In this document: in pieces, positions 43,893 to 56,838 of the stretch
Layout: the number at the start of each line of letters is the position of its first letter
Numbering within the stretch: position 1 is the stretch's first letter
DNA from: Garcia nutans
Lineage: Eukaryota; Streptophyta; Magnoliopsida; Malpighiales; Euphorbiaceae
Assembly: GCA_947685225.1 (NCBI GenBank)
Contig: CANTUV010000008.1
Location: 38,127,501-38,191,500 of the forward strand
Direction of reading: 5' to 3'
Length of the DNA stretch: 64,000 nt
The notes under the pieces: generated by a model
Told to the model about the DNA's origin: nothing
The model's input: only the letters and a program-made list of their open reading frames with translations
Database searches by the model: none
Position numbers and translations under genes: made by a program

Positions 43893-46845
43893 AGGTATTG
43901 TGACTTTTGGAAACAATGCTAAATGTAAAATTCTTGGTGTTGGCTCCATTGGTTCAATTGGTAAGGATTTAATAGAAGATGTATGGCTTGTTGATGGTTT
44001 GAAACATAACTTGCTAAGTATTAGTCAACTATGTGATAAAGCATACATTGTCAATTTTGATTCCAAAGAATGCAAGATCATGAATTCAAATGATATTATC
44101 ATATTTAAGGGTACTAGAACAAACAACACTTATAATATCAACATTCATTCAAATCATACATTTAAATGTTTAATGTCCACTAATAATGATGCATGGTTAT
44201 GGCATAGAAGACTAGGACATGCTGGTATAGATCAATTGAAATATATCTGCAATGAAAACTTAGTTGATGGCTTACCTAAGATAAAATATGATAAAGATAG
44301 GATTTGTGAACCTTGTCAACATGGTAAGCAACATAAAAGCTCATTTAAATAAAAGAGTGTTATAAGCACCTCTAGACCTTTAGAGCTCATTCATTTGGAT
44401 TTGTTTGGACCAAATAGAGTTACAAGCTTAGGAGACAAATCATATGCATTTGTTCTTGTTGATGATTACTTTACATTCACATGGGTTAATTTCTTAGCTC
44501 AAAAGAATGAAGCCTTTAATTACTTCAAAACATTTGCAAAAAGAGTTCAAAATGAAAAAGGATATGTGATCACATCTATTAGAAGTGATCATGGCAAAGA
44601 ATTTGAGAATGAAAATTTTGAAGGCTTTTGCAATGAACTTGGCATTTCACATAATTTTTCTGCTCCTAGAACTCCACAGCAAAATGGTGTAGTTGAAAGG
44701 AAAAATAGAACTTTAATTGAAATGGCTAGAACAATGCTCAATGAATATGATTTACCATCTTATTTTTGGGCAGAAGCCGTTAATGCAGCTTGTTACATTG
44801 AAAATCATGTTTACAAAAGGCATTTAACTAATAAAATCTCTTATGAGCTATGGAATGGAAGAATACCCAGAATTGGATATTTTAGAGTATTCGGATGCAA
44901 ATGCTTCATATTGAATACCAAGGATAATCTTGGAAAATTTTCATCCAAATCAGATGAAGGCATATTCCTAGGATATTCATCATATAACAAAGCATATAGG
45001 GTATTTAACATGAAAACTCTAGTTATAGAAGAATCAATGCATGTTGTATTTGATGAATCATCTAATCGTGATCAGAAGAAAGGTAGTACTTTCAATGACC
45101 CTGCAGGTAATCTTGAACCTCTTGAATCTATTGATGCTCCAAAGATCAATCAGCATGAACTTGAAGAAAAGACTCAAGTTCTACCTAAGGATTGGAAATA
45201 CAAGAAAGACCATCCTAAGGAACTCATCATTGGAGAAACATCTAAGGGAGTAATTACTAGATCTAAAATTAATCATGTAGATGTTAATTTTGCTTTTGTT
45301 TCTCAAATTGAGCCAAATACTGTTGAGGAGGCTTTAAATGATGAAAATTGGATAATTGTAATGCAAGATGAACTTAATCAATTTGAAAGAAATAATGTTT
45401 GGCAACTTACTCCTAGACCTACAGATCACTCTATAATAGGATGCAAATGGGTCTATAGGAATAAGCTTGATGAGAATGGTCACATTGTTAGAAATAAAGC
45501 AAGATTGGTAGCCAAAGGCTATAATCAAGAAGAAGGTATTGACTATGATTAAACCTTTGCCCCCGTAGCCAGATTAGAAGCTATTAGAATATTACTTGCT
45601 TTTGCATGTCACATGAACTTTAAGCTTTTTCAAATGGATGTTAAAAGTGCATTTCTAAACGGACTTATAAGCGAAGAAGTTTATGTAGAACAACCTCCTA
45701 GTTTTGAAAACTACAAATTTCCTGATCATGTTTTGAAACTTACCAAAGCTTTATATGGATTGAAACAAGCACCAAGAGCTTGGTATGATAAACTTAGTGC
45801 ATATTTACTTGAAAATGGTTTTTCAAAAGGAAAAGTAGACACAACTCTCTTTGTTAAAAAGGACAAGCATAACATTTTAATTGTACAAGTTTATGTGGAT
45901 GACATAATATTTGGAGCTACTTATGAAGCCTTGTGCAAAGAATTTGCTTCTTGTATGACTAGGGAATTTGAAATGAGCATGATGGGTGAACTCAAGTTCT
46001 TCCTTGGACTGCAAGTCAAGCAATGTGAAGATGGGATCTTCATAAACCAATCCCAATATACAAAAGAACTCATCAAGAAATTTGGAATGGATGGCTGCAA
46101 AACTAGCAAAACTCCTATGAGCACATCCTTGAAATTAGGTAAAGATGAAAATGGTAAAGCAGTAGATGAGAAGAAATATCGAGGTATCATTAGATCACTA
46201 CTTTACTTAACCGCTTCTAGGCCTGATATAATGTATAGTGTATGTCTTTGTGCTAGATTTCAAACTAATCCTAAAGAATCACAATTGAATGCCACTAAGA
46301 GAATTTTGAAATATTTGAGTGGTACAATGCATTTAGGACTTTGGTATCCTAAAAACACATCATTTCATATCATAGGCTTTTCAGATGCAGATTATGTTGG
46401 TAGTATCTTAAATGGGAAAAGCACTACAGGAGCATGTCACTTTCTTGGTAATTGTCTAGTTTCTTGGCATAGTAAGAAACAAGCATCGGTTGCTTTATCC
46501 ACAATGGAAGCCGAATATGTTGCAGCATGTTTTTGTTGCACACAAGTATTATAGATGAAACAACAATTGCTTGACTATGGTAAAGTATTTAACAATATCT
46601 CCATTAAATGTGACAACACTAGTGCTATCAATTTGTCTAAAAATCCTATCCAACACTCTAGATCCAAACATATAGATATTAGACATCATTTCTTGAGAGA
46701 AAATGTACAAAATTAGAATATAATCCTAGAATTTATAGATACACAAAATCAACTTGCTGATATCTTTACAAAACCCTTGAATAAAGATAGACTTAACTTC
46801 ATAAAACTTAATTTAGGAATGATTGATGGAACCACTTTGAATTAA
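43893..46845 (+). pseudogene. pol: SIRE copy 3 protease (part), integrase, RT and RNase H
   Basis: Starts inside the protease after the DSG triplet (VTFGNNAKCKILGVGS), then WLWHRRLGHAG with CEPC, a TAA near 44350, the integrase core (LDLFGPNRVTS, SIRSDHGKEFEN, PQQNGVVERKNRT), RT with MDVKSAFLNG and YVDDIIFG (about 45893), and RNase H with FSDADYVG, MEAEYVAA and CDNTSAINL, ending at TAA 46843-46845. Further stops are at 45550 (Glu to TAA), 46552 (Trp to TAG) and about 46713 (Gln to TAG). The N-terminal part, including the catalytic Asp of the protease and all of gag, is missing. Confidence 0.93.
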
Positions 46846-46939
46846 TTGCCTATCAATGAAGTTTCTTTGTGCATTTATTTATTTTATTTCTCTAAACATT
46901 AGAAAAATCTTCCATCTTTCCTTGAATCTTTCATTTCTA

Positions 46940-47270
46940 AGTCAGTCGCGTTCGCTCCAGTGTCCATAGCAATCACTATCTCGTCTGCCAGATTCATTCA
47001 AACAAAAATCTCTGTGCGCGGTCGAGAAAATTTGTGCGCGAACGCAATAATTTGAACAGTTTCGACCGTTACAGATAGTTTCTTCACCCGCGAGCGTACT
47101 TATCTTGCTAATGGTCACTAGACCGCATTTCGCGATCGCACCCGTCTAAATCTGCGACCGCACTCTGTACACTCTGCTCGAAATTTTGTAACCGTTGGCT
47201 GTATGATAGGTCGCAACTCTTAACTTTCAACAGTCATAAACGGCTATTTCCTTAATTTCTTCTATTTAAG
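46940..47270 (+). promoter_or_regulatory. U3-like spacer before the extra ORF (copy 3)
   Basis: Holds CGGTC/GACCG words (about 47018, 47064, 47131, 47156), GCGATCGC, and then AACGGCTA at 47239-47246 and TATTTAAG at 47263-47270, 24 bp apart. In the LTR AACGGCTA (59004) and TATAAATA (59028) are also 24 bp apart. The ORF start is 166 bp downstream. Confidence 0.5.
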
Positions 47271-47428
47271 AGTATGATACATCAGTTTCTTTGATATTTT
47301 GCTTATTAAAACATATAAACTTCCCTCTAAATCTCGAAAATCCTCTCAAAATCATTTGTTTCTCAATCACCCTCTGTTTTCCAGTATCATTTTCTTAATC
47401 CAATTTTTTTCTTTTTCTTTCTATTCTA

Positions 47429-47898
47429 ATGGCTCCCAAAAAGAAGACTACCTCCAAAATAAAAGGAAAATCTAAGAGAGCTCCAGGAATCACAATAAGA
47501 GAACCAATCGTTGATCCTCCATCTCCTCCACAATCTAAAAGAGGTGAGAAAATTCACAAACCTCACCACCAAACTTCTAAGGAAGATGTTAGATATGCTA
47601 TGCTGAAAAGAAAGAAAGTTGAGGGAACCAAATCTCCTTTTGGTGGGATGCTTTCTGCCCTAAATATCAAGGACGAGATTGAGAGATTACTAGATGTCCT
47701 TGGATGGAGAAAGTTTGTATTTCCTGAAGAGGTAGGTTATTCCAGTCTAAGCAAGGAATTTCTTATGTCTTTCCAAATAGAAAAGAGTGGTAACTCTGCA
47801 CTGGGATGGTATGGGGTTAGGTTTAAACTGTTTGATCAATACCAAGCCTTAACCCTAGAAGACTTTGGCAATATTTGGAACTTTCCTACTGATGGTAT
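47429..47898 (+). pseudogene. Extra 3' ORF of SIRE copy 3, N-terminal part
   Basis: Starts MAPKKKTTSKIKGKSKRAP, a strongly basic N-terminus that looks like a nuclear signal. A Pro-rich PPSPPQSKRGEKIHKPHH stretch follows, then the conserved core start (LLDVLGWRKFVFPEEV, SKEFLMSFQIEKS, LGWYGVRFKLFDQY). The frame is open and intact up to WNFPTDG, where LARD-like element 2 inserted with duplication GGTAT. Without the insertion the frame continues at 56844 exactly (DGITSYN, as in copy 2). See the C-terminal part for the rest. Unknown function. Confidence 0.85.
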
Positions 47899-48085
47899 TG
47901 TAATATCCTAAAGTATACCCTAAATGTGTTGGGATTACTGTTGTATTTGGATTCAATGTGTGTATTGAAGGAAAGAGAAAAGAAGAAGAAAGTCAAAAGG
48001 AATTGTGTGTGGTGGAGATTTAATGGTATAATTGTTATTTTTGTTATTATTATTGTTATTGTTGTTATTATTATTATTATTGTTA

Positions 48086-48135
<50 letters not shown>

Positions 48136-50789
48136 GAGATAAGAACGAAGGAAGGGAGGAGAACCTTCTTTCTTTCTTCTTCCTCTGTTCTTCTTCTTCG
48201 TGGACAAGAGAGCACGAGAGAGAGAGAGAGCACGAGAGAGAGAGAGAAAGGTGATCTTCATCAAAATTTCTTAAGGATTTTAAGAGTATTGAAGATGAAA
48301 ATGAAGATTTGGCAAGCTATACAAGTAAGTACATATTTCTTGAATGGATTTTATTGATTATATATATATAGGTATATATCTTCTTCTTTTGATTTCTTTT
48401 GGATTGAGGTTATGTTTGGTATGATTGGTGGGTAAAAGGATGATAACAAGAGATTTAAGTATGTAAATGTGTGGAATTGATATCTAAGTGATGATTAGTT
48501 GAGAAAATTGTGAGAAAAATGATGAAATGTTGATTTGGGGTTTGGTTTGGATGAATTTCGAGTGTTTGGTCTTTAAATTATTGTAGGACACGGCCAAGTT
48601 ATGAGAGACATGGCCAAGTTAGGGCAAATTTGGCCGTGTTGGATGAGTTTTGGAGAGACGCGGCCACTGGCTTGGCCGTGTCCCTTGCCTGTGTTTGTTA
48701 CTGTCTGATTTGTGTTGAGAGACACGGTCGTGTCCCTTGCCCGTGTCTGGTACTGGATTGTTGTGTTGAGAGACACGGCCACTGGCTTGGCCGTGTCCAT
48801 TGCCCGTGTTTGCTACTGCTTGAATTGGTGTTGAGTGACATGGTCACAAGCTTGGCCGTGTCCCTTGGGCGTGTTTGCTACTGGATGATTGTATTGAGAG
48901 ACACGGCCACAAGCTTGGCCGTGTCCCTTGAGGGTGTTTGTTATTGTGTTTGTTATTTTGTCTTCATACATTGTTGGATCTTCAAATGTCTTTTGTACCT
49001 AAACACACTTAAACCAATGATGATCCAACCAAATGTATATGGAGGATTCTAAGACCTTGAATAAGGTAAATTGTTATGTATGAATATATCAATGATGACA
49101 TAGGAAATGTGGAAGATATAGTGATCAATGAAAAAGTATGTGCAATGTCATTGATTATGTATACTTGAGTGATGAATTGAATTGACCAATATGATTTGAT
49201 GATAATGTTGATATTATACGAACCATGTGATGTTTTATGTATTGTAAATCTTATGAATTTTACTGTGCTATATGTAGATTGATGATGCATATGAAGAATG
49301 ATATGTTGTGTACAATGTGGAATATCATGAGATCATTGATGATGAATTACCTTAATGTTATGATTGAGGCTTGTATGCCTAATTGATGATATAAATGTAC
49401 ATTTGAATATTGAAGATTGAAGTGTTATATTGTGAAATGAAATATAAAGCCATTGTGATTGGCTATGATGATGCAATTGAAAGAAATAAGGCATGTTTGC
49501 CTAAATGATGAGGAGAATTGAGAATGGAAATGATAATGAAATAATAAATGAATTGTGTGACTAATGTGTTATTCCATTTTCAGAGTTTGTTGTTGGTGGC
49601 ATGCCTATTAGTAACAATCTCTTGAAGTTAGGTTGGATTTGATCCTTGAAGCCAAGTTGGGTTGAAGTTTAACATGTTTTACTCCCCTTGAAGCTTGGTT
49701 GGGTCTAATCCTTGAAGCCTAATTGAGATGTTACAACCCTTGAAGCTAGGTTGGGTTGGTTCTTGAAGCCAAGTTGGGTTGATACTTAGCATGCTTTGTT
49801 CCCCTTGAAGCTTGGTTGTGCCTAATCCTTGAAGCCTAGTTGGGTCTATGATAATGATAAATGTGATGATTAAACCAAAGCATTACTCTAAAAATTGAAT
49901 GGCATATTAGTGTGTCTTGGGCCCATGCTTGTCTTTGTGTAATGTGAGTCATGAATGGTAAAATGATTGATAAATAAGGTATATGGAAACAATGTTGAAA
50001 CAAATGAATAATGAGAGCTATGAATGCTTTTGATGGAAATGTGTTTCATGATTAATGAATTGTGAATAAAATGATGTTATGAAGTATGAGTTTGTAATAT
50101 GTGTATTGATATGTTGAAAGTGAATATGGCTTAAGGAGTTTTGTTAGGATATGAGGTTATGGAATTGTTGTATGATGTGTAACATGTTTGTGAATGTGGA
50201 ATTTGTGAGAATTGTTCTTATAAAGGTTTGAATGATGTTTTGTTGTAATAATGTATACATATATATGTGTATATGAAATAGAAAGGGTAAGTATTGTGTT
50301 GCGAATATGCTATGTAATGATGTATTTAATTTATGAGATTAGTGGTAATATATGAAGAATCCATTGAGAAAGGAAAACGTGGTAAGAGAACAATAAAACA
50401 TGATGCTAAAATTATAAGGTATGATTATTTTGTAATGTATACTTTATTATTTATTTGTACTACTAAGCTCTCGGGCTTAGCGCGGTTGTGTAATCACGCA
50501 GGTATTTATGCGGATGATCTGGATGCCTAGCTGCTATGCCACGAGAAAGGTAAGAGTGTCTCGAGACCAACTAGAAGGTGATGCATACATGTGTAATTTT
50601 ATTTAGGTTTTATTTTTTTGATAACAATAATGATTCTTATAAATGTTTCTTAATTTAATATAATATTGCTTGACCTTGGATAAAGATTTTTAAATAAAAA
50701 GCTAAAAGTGACATTCTTATATTTTATATATGCATTGTATGTATACCAGGTATATGTATAGTGCTTATATGAAGTATAGGGGCGTTACA
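47899..50789 (+). repeat. 5' LTR of LARD-like element 2
   Basis: Order: (TTA)n near 48040-48130, GTAAGT at 48325, GACACGGCC/GGCCGTGTC pairs (about 48590-48935), CTAAT and TTTTCAG ending at 49583, a CTTGAAGC(C/T)(A/T)(A/G)GTTGGGT repeat array (49610-49850) where element 1 has its 72-bp units, a paired stem-loop (50463-50503), and the end at 50789. Confidence 0.92.
49610..49850 (+). repeat. CTTGAAGC...GGTTGGGT repeat array in LARD-like LTR 2
   Basis: About eight imperfect copies of a ~20-30 bp word (CTTGAAGCTTGGTTGGGT and CTTGAAGCCAAGTTGGGT), grouped in a larger doublet. Repeated at about 55665-55900 in the 3' LTR. Absent from element 1. Confidence 0.88.
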
Positions 50790-50796
50790 GTTATTT

Positions 50797-50808
50797 TGGT
50801 ATCAGAGC
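50797..50808 (+). other. Primer-binding site of LARD-like element 2
   Basis: TGGTATCAGAGC seven bases after the LTR end; initiator-Met type. Confidence 0.92.
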
Positions 50809-53800
50809 TTAGGTTCGAGATTCTCGGCCTAAGTGAAATTAAAAAGAAAATTTTTGAAGAGTTTAAATAAGAATTGAAAAGAAGATTTTGGAAATGCAAT
50901 TGGTAAGACATGCATATGCATTCACATCTAAGTTGATCTCGAACGTGGCATTGAGTGAATTGTGAATTGTGAATTGTGATGTATTTGAGTTACATGAGAT
51001 GAGATAAATGATAGTGTGTAAATGAGGTTTCATATGAAAGCAAATCTAGAAATGTTGATAATTGAGAGATGAGTTTGATATAAAGAAATGATATGGACAG
51101 TATAAGTAAAAAGTTTGAGTATTGGTATGTATTTGGCATATAAAGAAATGGCTAGAAGAATTAAGTGGGAAATGAGTTAGAAACAAATTAAGATTAAAGT
51201 ATGTGATCTTTCCTCTATTGTTTGAATCTCTTTCAAATAAACTTGATGGTTGGATTTATAGAAAGAGGAAATATTGTTGGATGGGTAATATGAAAAGATA
51301 TATTATGTAAATGCAAAAAAGTATAGTGAATTATTGAATGAGTTGATTGGTATAGATTAAGTGTGATAATGTAAGGTGTCGATATGTAAAGTTAAGGTTA
51401 TGTTCAAAAGAAAAAGAGATGACGTTGGTTAAGTACAAATATACATTGGTGTTGTTTGTATTGTTATTTTAATGCAAACATGGTGATTTTAATATTAGAA
51501 ATGTGATATGCTTGAATATTGTGATAGCTCATGTTAATAGTGGAGATATGAGATATTTAGATTTTCTTTGGAATGAGCTTAATAATTGTGAAACATATAT
51601 GTTTTGATGTTATTTAGTGGTATATATATATAAGATGTTTTAAAGTTGATATTAAGAGAATGAGATGAATAAATTGAAATTTAAATAGAGTAGTAAGTTG
51701 GAAATTTATAGTTTTAGTGGAATGTGGATAGAGATTAATGAAATATTGATAGTTTAATGTATTTAATACATGAGATATATGAAATGGATAATAGTGCTCA
51801 TGAAAGTATTATGAATTGGGAGATGTGATTGATAGTAGGAAAATTTGGTTTGAGATAAAAGAAAAAGGAATTGAGCAAAAGAAAATGAGTTACTTTAAGT
51901 AATTTGATTGGAAAGGATAAAAATGATTATGAAAGATGTGTTAAAGATATTTATAAACAAATGTGAGAGAGATATCACATTGGAAATGTGATTAAGCTCC
52001 TTATGAAATAATACTATAAGTAGAATATGTATATTTATTGAAGTTAATGAATAACTTAAGTTATGATAAACAAATGAGAATGATAATAGTCAAAGGAAAG
52101 TGATAAATATTAAATTTGTATAAACTATATGTAAAAGGGAAATTTAATAAATTCCATAATTATGTGTTTATATAAAGAGGATTTGTGAAATGAACTTTTC
52201 GATATGAATGTGACCTATGAAGGTGTATATAATATGTTTATTATCTTATACCATTACATGTTTAATGGTATTAGAAGTGAGAATGGACCTGGGTAATATT
52301 GAACAGTGAAATTGTTATAGCAATAACTAAATGAGGCTATCATAAGATGTGTTGGAACTCAAAGTATTTGTGTGTGAAAGTGTTTTATGTATAAATGTAT
52401 AATAAGAAATGGTAAGGAAAGAATTATGTACTTGAAATTTTTAAAAGAGATGGATTGGAAATGGAGTAATGAATGATACTTGTGTAAGATTTGTATCTAA
52501 TTGAAGGTTGGGAGTAGAAAATGTTAAGGATAATATTATTGAGCATGAGTTGGGTTAATGATGATCAGATAATAAAAAGCAAACTGTTTTGAGATGGAAT
52601 TAAAATGTGTTAATTCTTGGTGTAATAAAAGTTTGGAGAATAAATATATAATTTATGTGATACCAGTTAGTATTATAATTGTAAAGGTTGGAAATTGAAT
52701 AATAGAAGAACAATATTGATTTACAACCCTTAAGTGTGATTGTTAATATATCATTGTCATATGATTTAGTTAGTGTGATTAGTGATTAGTTTTATTATCT
52801 TCAGATTTAGAACTGGGATGGATAACTATGTTTCCAGAAACATGGTTAAAAGATATGAATGGTGAAGTTATATCTTATAATTTCGATATTAAAAATTTAA
52901 TTGTAACCATGAGAAGTAAAGCAAGGGAAGAGAATTGTGATAATGTTTTAAGCTATGAATTGTGTGATAGAACAATAATTATATAAATATAGTAATATTG
53001 GGTGAAGTGAAGAAATAATAAAAAAGGAAGAAATTGTAATCATGACTGAAAGTTATATAGGATACATTTACAGTGTAAAGTGATTATGTGAATGAACTTA
53101 AAATTTATGGGATTATGAATAATGTAAATTAATATGTATATATCAATAATGTTGGAAATGATATGAATGTATATGTATAAGCATGATTCATATTGATTGA
53201 ATATATGAATTTGGAAAGATTAGAATTTGAATATAAGTTTGACTTAATGAACTTAGGTTATATATAAGTATATATGGTAAAAATTCAATGATAAATTTCA
53301 ATAAGTTAATTGTTGGTTTGAATCAAATAAAGTTGAAATGTTAGTATATTGTGATAGATAAATCGATTGATCCAGGTTTCGTTAAAGTTGCAAGGCAATA
53401 TTGAGATTTAATATGTGCAATTGTATTGGGAGTATGAGATTTAATGGTAATGTGTATGATGTAATATTCTGATTTATGAATGAACATAAATAAATTGAGG
53501 TATATTAATTGTACATGGTGAGAAATAAACTCATGAGAGTAAGGATATAGTTATCCATTGATGTTTGGTAAATGTTTATTTTGAAAGTGATGGTAAGAAT
53601 GGAATAAACAATGCTAAGATATTGATTAATGATTTTTGGGGTTAAAGTTAAGAGAATATCTATAAAGAGTTAAAGTGATAATCTGACTTTAGTACAAAGA
53701 TAAAATGTATTGGAGATGTTATGAGATATCTTGATTGCTTTGTTGAGAAAGTAATAAGAGGTAAAGATATATATATATACCTATACAATGATGAATTATG

Positions 53801-53975
53801 AATTTCAGAGAAGATGATTATCTCTAAGGGGGAGAGTAGAAGATATGAGATTTGATAAAACTATATTGTAAGATACGATTATCTTCATATGAAAATTAAG
53901 ATGGTGAATTGTTCTAAATGGGTTGTTATTATACTGAATAATTTCGAGGATGAAATTATTTAAGGGGGAGAGAAT
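50809..53975 (+). other. Conserved non-coding internal domain of LARD-like element 2
   Basis: Aligns in order with 33108-36695 at roughly nine matches in ten where I compared lines, but codes for nothing recognisable. It ends with AATTTCGAGGATGAAATT and TAAGGGGGAGAGAAT (polypurine tract, about 53961-53974). Confidence 0.88.
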
Positions 53976-54165
53976 TGTAATATCCTAAAGTATACCCTAA
54001 AAGTGTTGGGATTACTGTTGTATATGGATTCAATGTGTGTATTGAAGGAAAGAGAAAAGAAGAAGAAAGTCAAAAGGAATTGTGTGTGGTGGAGATTTAA
54101 TGGTATAATTGTTATTATTGTTATTATTATTGTTATTGTTGTTATTATTATTATTATTATTATTA

Positions 54166-54203
<38 letters not shown>

Positions 54204-56838
54204 GAGATAAGAACGAAGGAAGGGAGGAGAACCTTCTTTCTTTCTTCTTCTTCTGTTCCTCTTCTTCGTGGACAAGAGAGCACGAGAGAGAGAGAGAGCA
54301 CGAGAGAGAGAGAGAAAGGTGATCTTCATCAAAATTTCTTAAGGATTTTAAGAGTATTGAAGATGAAAATGAAGATTTGGCAAGCTATACAAGTAAGTAC
54401 ATATTTCTTGAATGGATTTTATTGATTATATATATATAGGTATATATCTTCTTGTTTTGATTTCTTTTGGATTGAGGTTATGTTTGGTATGATTGGTGGG
54501 TAAAAGGATGATAACAAGAGATTTAAGTATGTAAATGTGTGGAATTGATATCTAAGTGATGATTAGTTGAGAAAATTGTGACAAAAATGATGAAATGTTG
54601 ATTTGGGGTTTGGTTTGGATGAATTTCGAGTGTTTGGTCTTTAAATTATTGTAGGACACGGCCAAATTAGGGCAAATTTGGCCGTGTTGGATGAGTTTTG
54701 GAGAGACGCGGCCACTGGCTTGGCCGTGTCCCTTGCCTGTGTTTGTTACTGTCTGATTGGTGTTGAGAGACACGGCCGTGTCCCTTGCCCGTGTCTGGTA
54801 CTGGATTGTTGTGTTGAGAGACACGGCCACTGGCTTGGCCGTGTCCATTGCCCGTGTTTGCTACTGCTTGAATTGGTGTTGAGTGACACAGCCACAAGTT
54901 TGGCCGTGTCCCTTGGGCGTGTTTGCTACTGGATGATTGTATTGAGAGACACGGCCACAAGCTTGGCCGTGTCCCTTGAGGGTGTTTGTTATTGTGTTTG
55001 TTATTTGGTCTTCATACATTGTTGGATCTTCAAATGTCTTTTGTACCTAAACACACTAAAACCAATGATGATCCAACCAAATGTATATGGAGGATTCTAA
55101 GTCCTTGAATAAGGTAAATTGTTATGTATGAATATATCAATGATGACATAGGAAATGTGGAAGATATAGTGATCAATGAAAAAGTATGTGCAATGTCATT
55201 GATTATGTATACTTGAGTGATGAATTGAATTGATCAATATGATTTGATGATAATGTTGATATTATACGAACCATGTGATGTTTTATGTATTGTAAATCTT
55301 ATGAATTTTACTGTTCTATATGTAGATTGATGATGCATATGAAGAATGATATGTTGTGTACAATGTGGAATATCATGAGATCATTGATGATGAATTACCT
55401 TAATGTTATGATTGAGGCTTGTTTGCCTAATTGATGATATAAATGTACATTTGAATATTGAAGATTGAAGTGTTATATTGTGAAATGAAATATAAAGCCA
55501 TTGTGATTGGCTATGATGATGCAATTGAAAGAAATAAGGCATGTTTGCCTAAATGATGAGGAGAATTGAGAATGGAAATGATAATGAAATAATAAATGAA
55601 TTGTGTGACTAATGTGTTATTCCATTTTTCAGAGTTTGTTGTTGGTGGCATGCCTATTAGTAACAATCTCTTGAAGTTAGGTTGGATTTGATCCTTGAAG
55701 CCAAGTTGGGTTGAAGTTTAACATGTTTTACTCCCCTTGAAGCTTGGTTGGGTCTAATCCTTGAAGCCTAATTGAGATGTTACAACCCTTGAAGCTAGGT
55801 TGGGTTGGTTCTTGAAGCCAAGTTGGGTTGATACTTAGCATGCTTTGTTCCCCTTGAAGCTTGGTTGAGCCTAATCCTTGAAGCCTAGTTGGGTCTATGA
55901 TAATGATAAATGTGATGATTAAACCAAAGCATTACTCTGAAAATTGAATGGCATATTAGTGTGTCTTGGGCCCATGCTTGTCTTTGTGTAATGTGAGTCA
56001 TGAATGGTAACATGATTGATAAATAAGGTATATGGAAACAATGTTGAAACAAATGAATAATGAGAGCTATGAATGCTTTTGATGGAAATGTGTTTCATGA
56101 TTAATGAATTGTGAATAAAATGATGTTATGAAGTATGAGTTTGTAATATGTGTATTGATATGTTGAAAGTGAATATGGCTTAAGGAGTTTTGTTAGGATA
56201 TGAGGTTATGGAATTGTTGTATGATGTGTAACATGTTTGTGAATGTGGAATTTGTGAGAATTGTTCTTATAAAGGTTTGAATGATGTTTTGTTGTAATAA
56301 TGTATACATATATATGTGTATATGAAATAGAAAGGGTAAGTATTGTGTTGCGAATATGCTATGTAATGATGTATTTAATTTATGAGATTAGTGGCAATAT
56401 ATGAAGAATCCATTGAGAAAGGAAAACGTGGTAAGAGAACAATAAAACATGATGCTATAATTATAAGGTATGATTATTTTGTAATGTATACTTTATTATT
56501 TATTTGTACTACTAAGCTCTCGGGCTTAGCGCGGTTGTGTAATCACGCAGGTATTTATGCGGATGATCTGGATGCCAAGCTGCTATGCCACGAGAAAGGT
56601 AAGAGTGTCTCGAGACCAACTAGAAGGTGATGCATACATGTGTAATTTTATTTAGGTTTTATTTTTTTGATAACAATAATGATTCTTATAAATGTTTCTT
56701 AATTTAATATAATATTGCTTGACCTTGGATAAAGATTTTTAAATAAAAAGCTAAAAGTGACATTCTTATATTTTATATATGCATTGTATGTATACCAGGT
56801 ATATGTATAGTGCTTATATGAAGTATAGGGGCGTTACA
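53976..56838 (+). repeat. 3' LTR of LARD-like element 2
   Basis: Same parts as the 5' LTR: GTAAGT at 54393, inverted repeats at about 54655-54980, acceptor CAG ending 55632, CTTGAAGC repeats at 55665-55900, stem-loop near 56511-56551. Confidence 0.92.

Larger units (their letters stand above)
47899..56838 (+). mobile_element. Non-coding LTR element 2 (LARD-like)
   Basis: LTRs 47899-50789 (2891 bp) and 53976-56838 (2863 bp) with TGTAATATCC...GCGTTACA ends, target duplication GGTAT (47894-47898, 56839-56843), an initiator-Met primer-binding site, a 3.2-kb non-coding internal region and a polypurine tract. Same family as the element at 30098 but diverged from it. The two LTRs differ by a ~20-bp block in the inverted-repeat array and scattered changes, so it is older than element 1. 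Confidence 0.93.
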
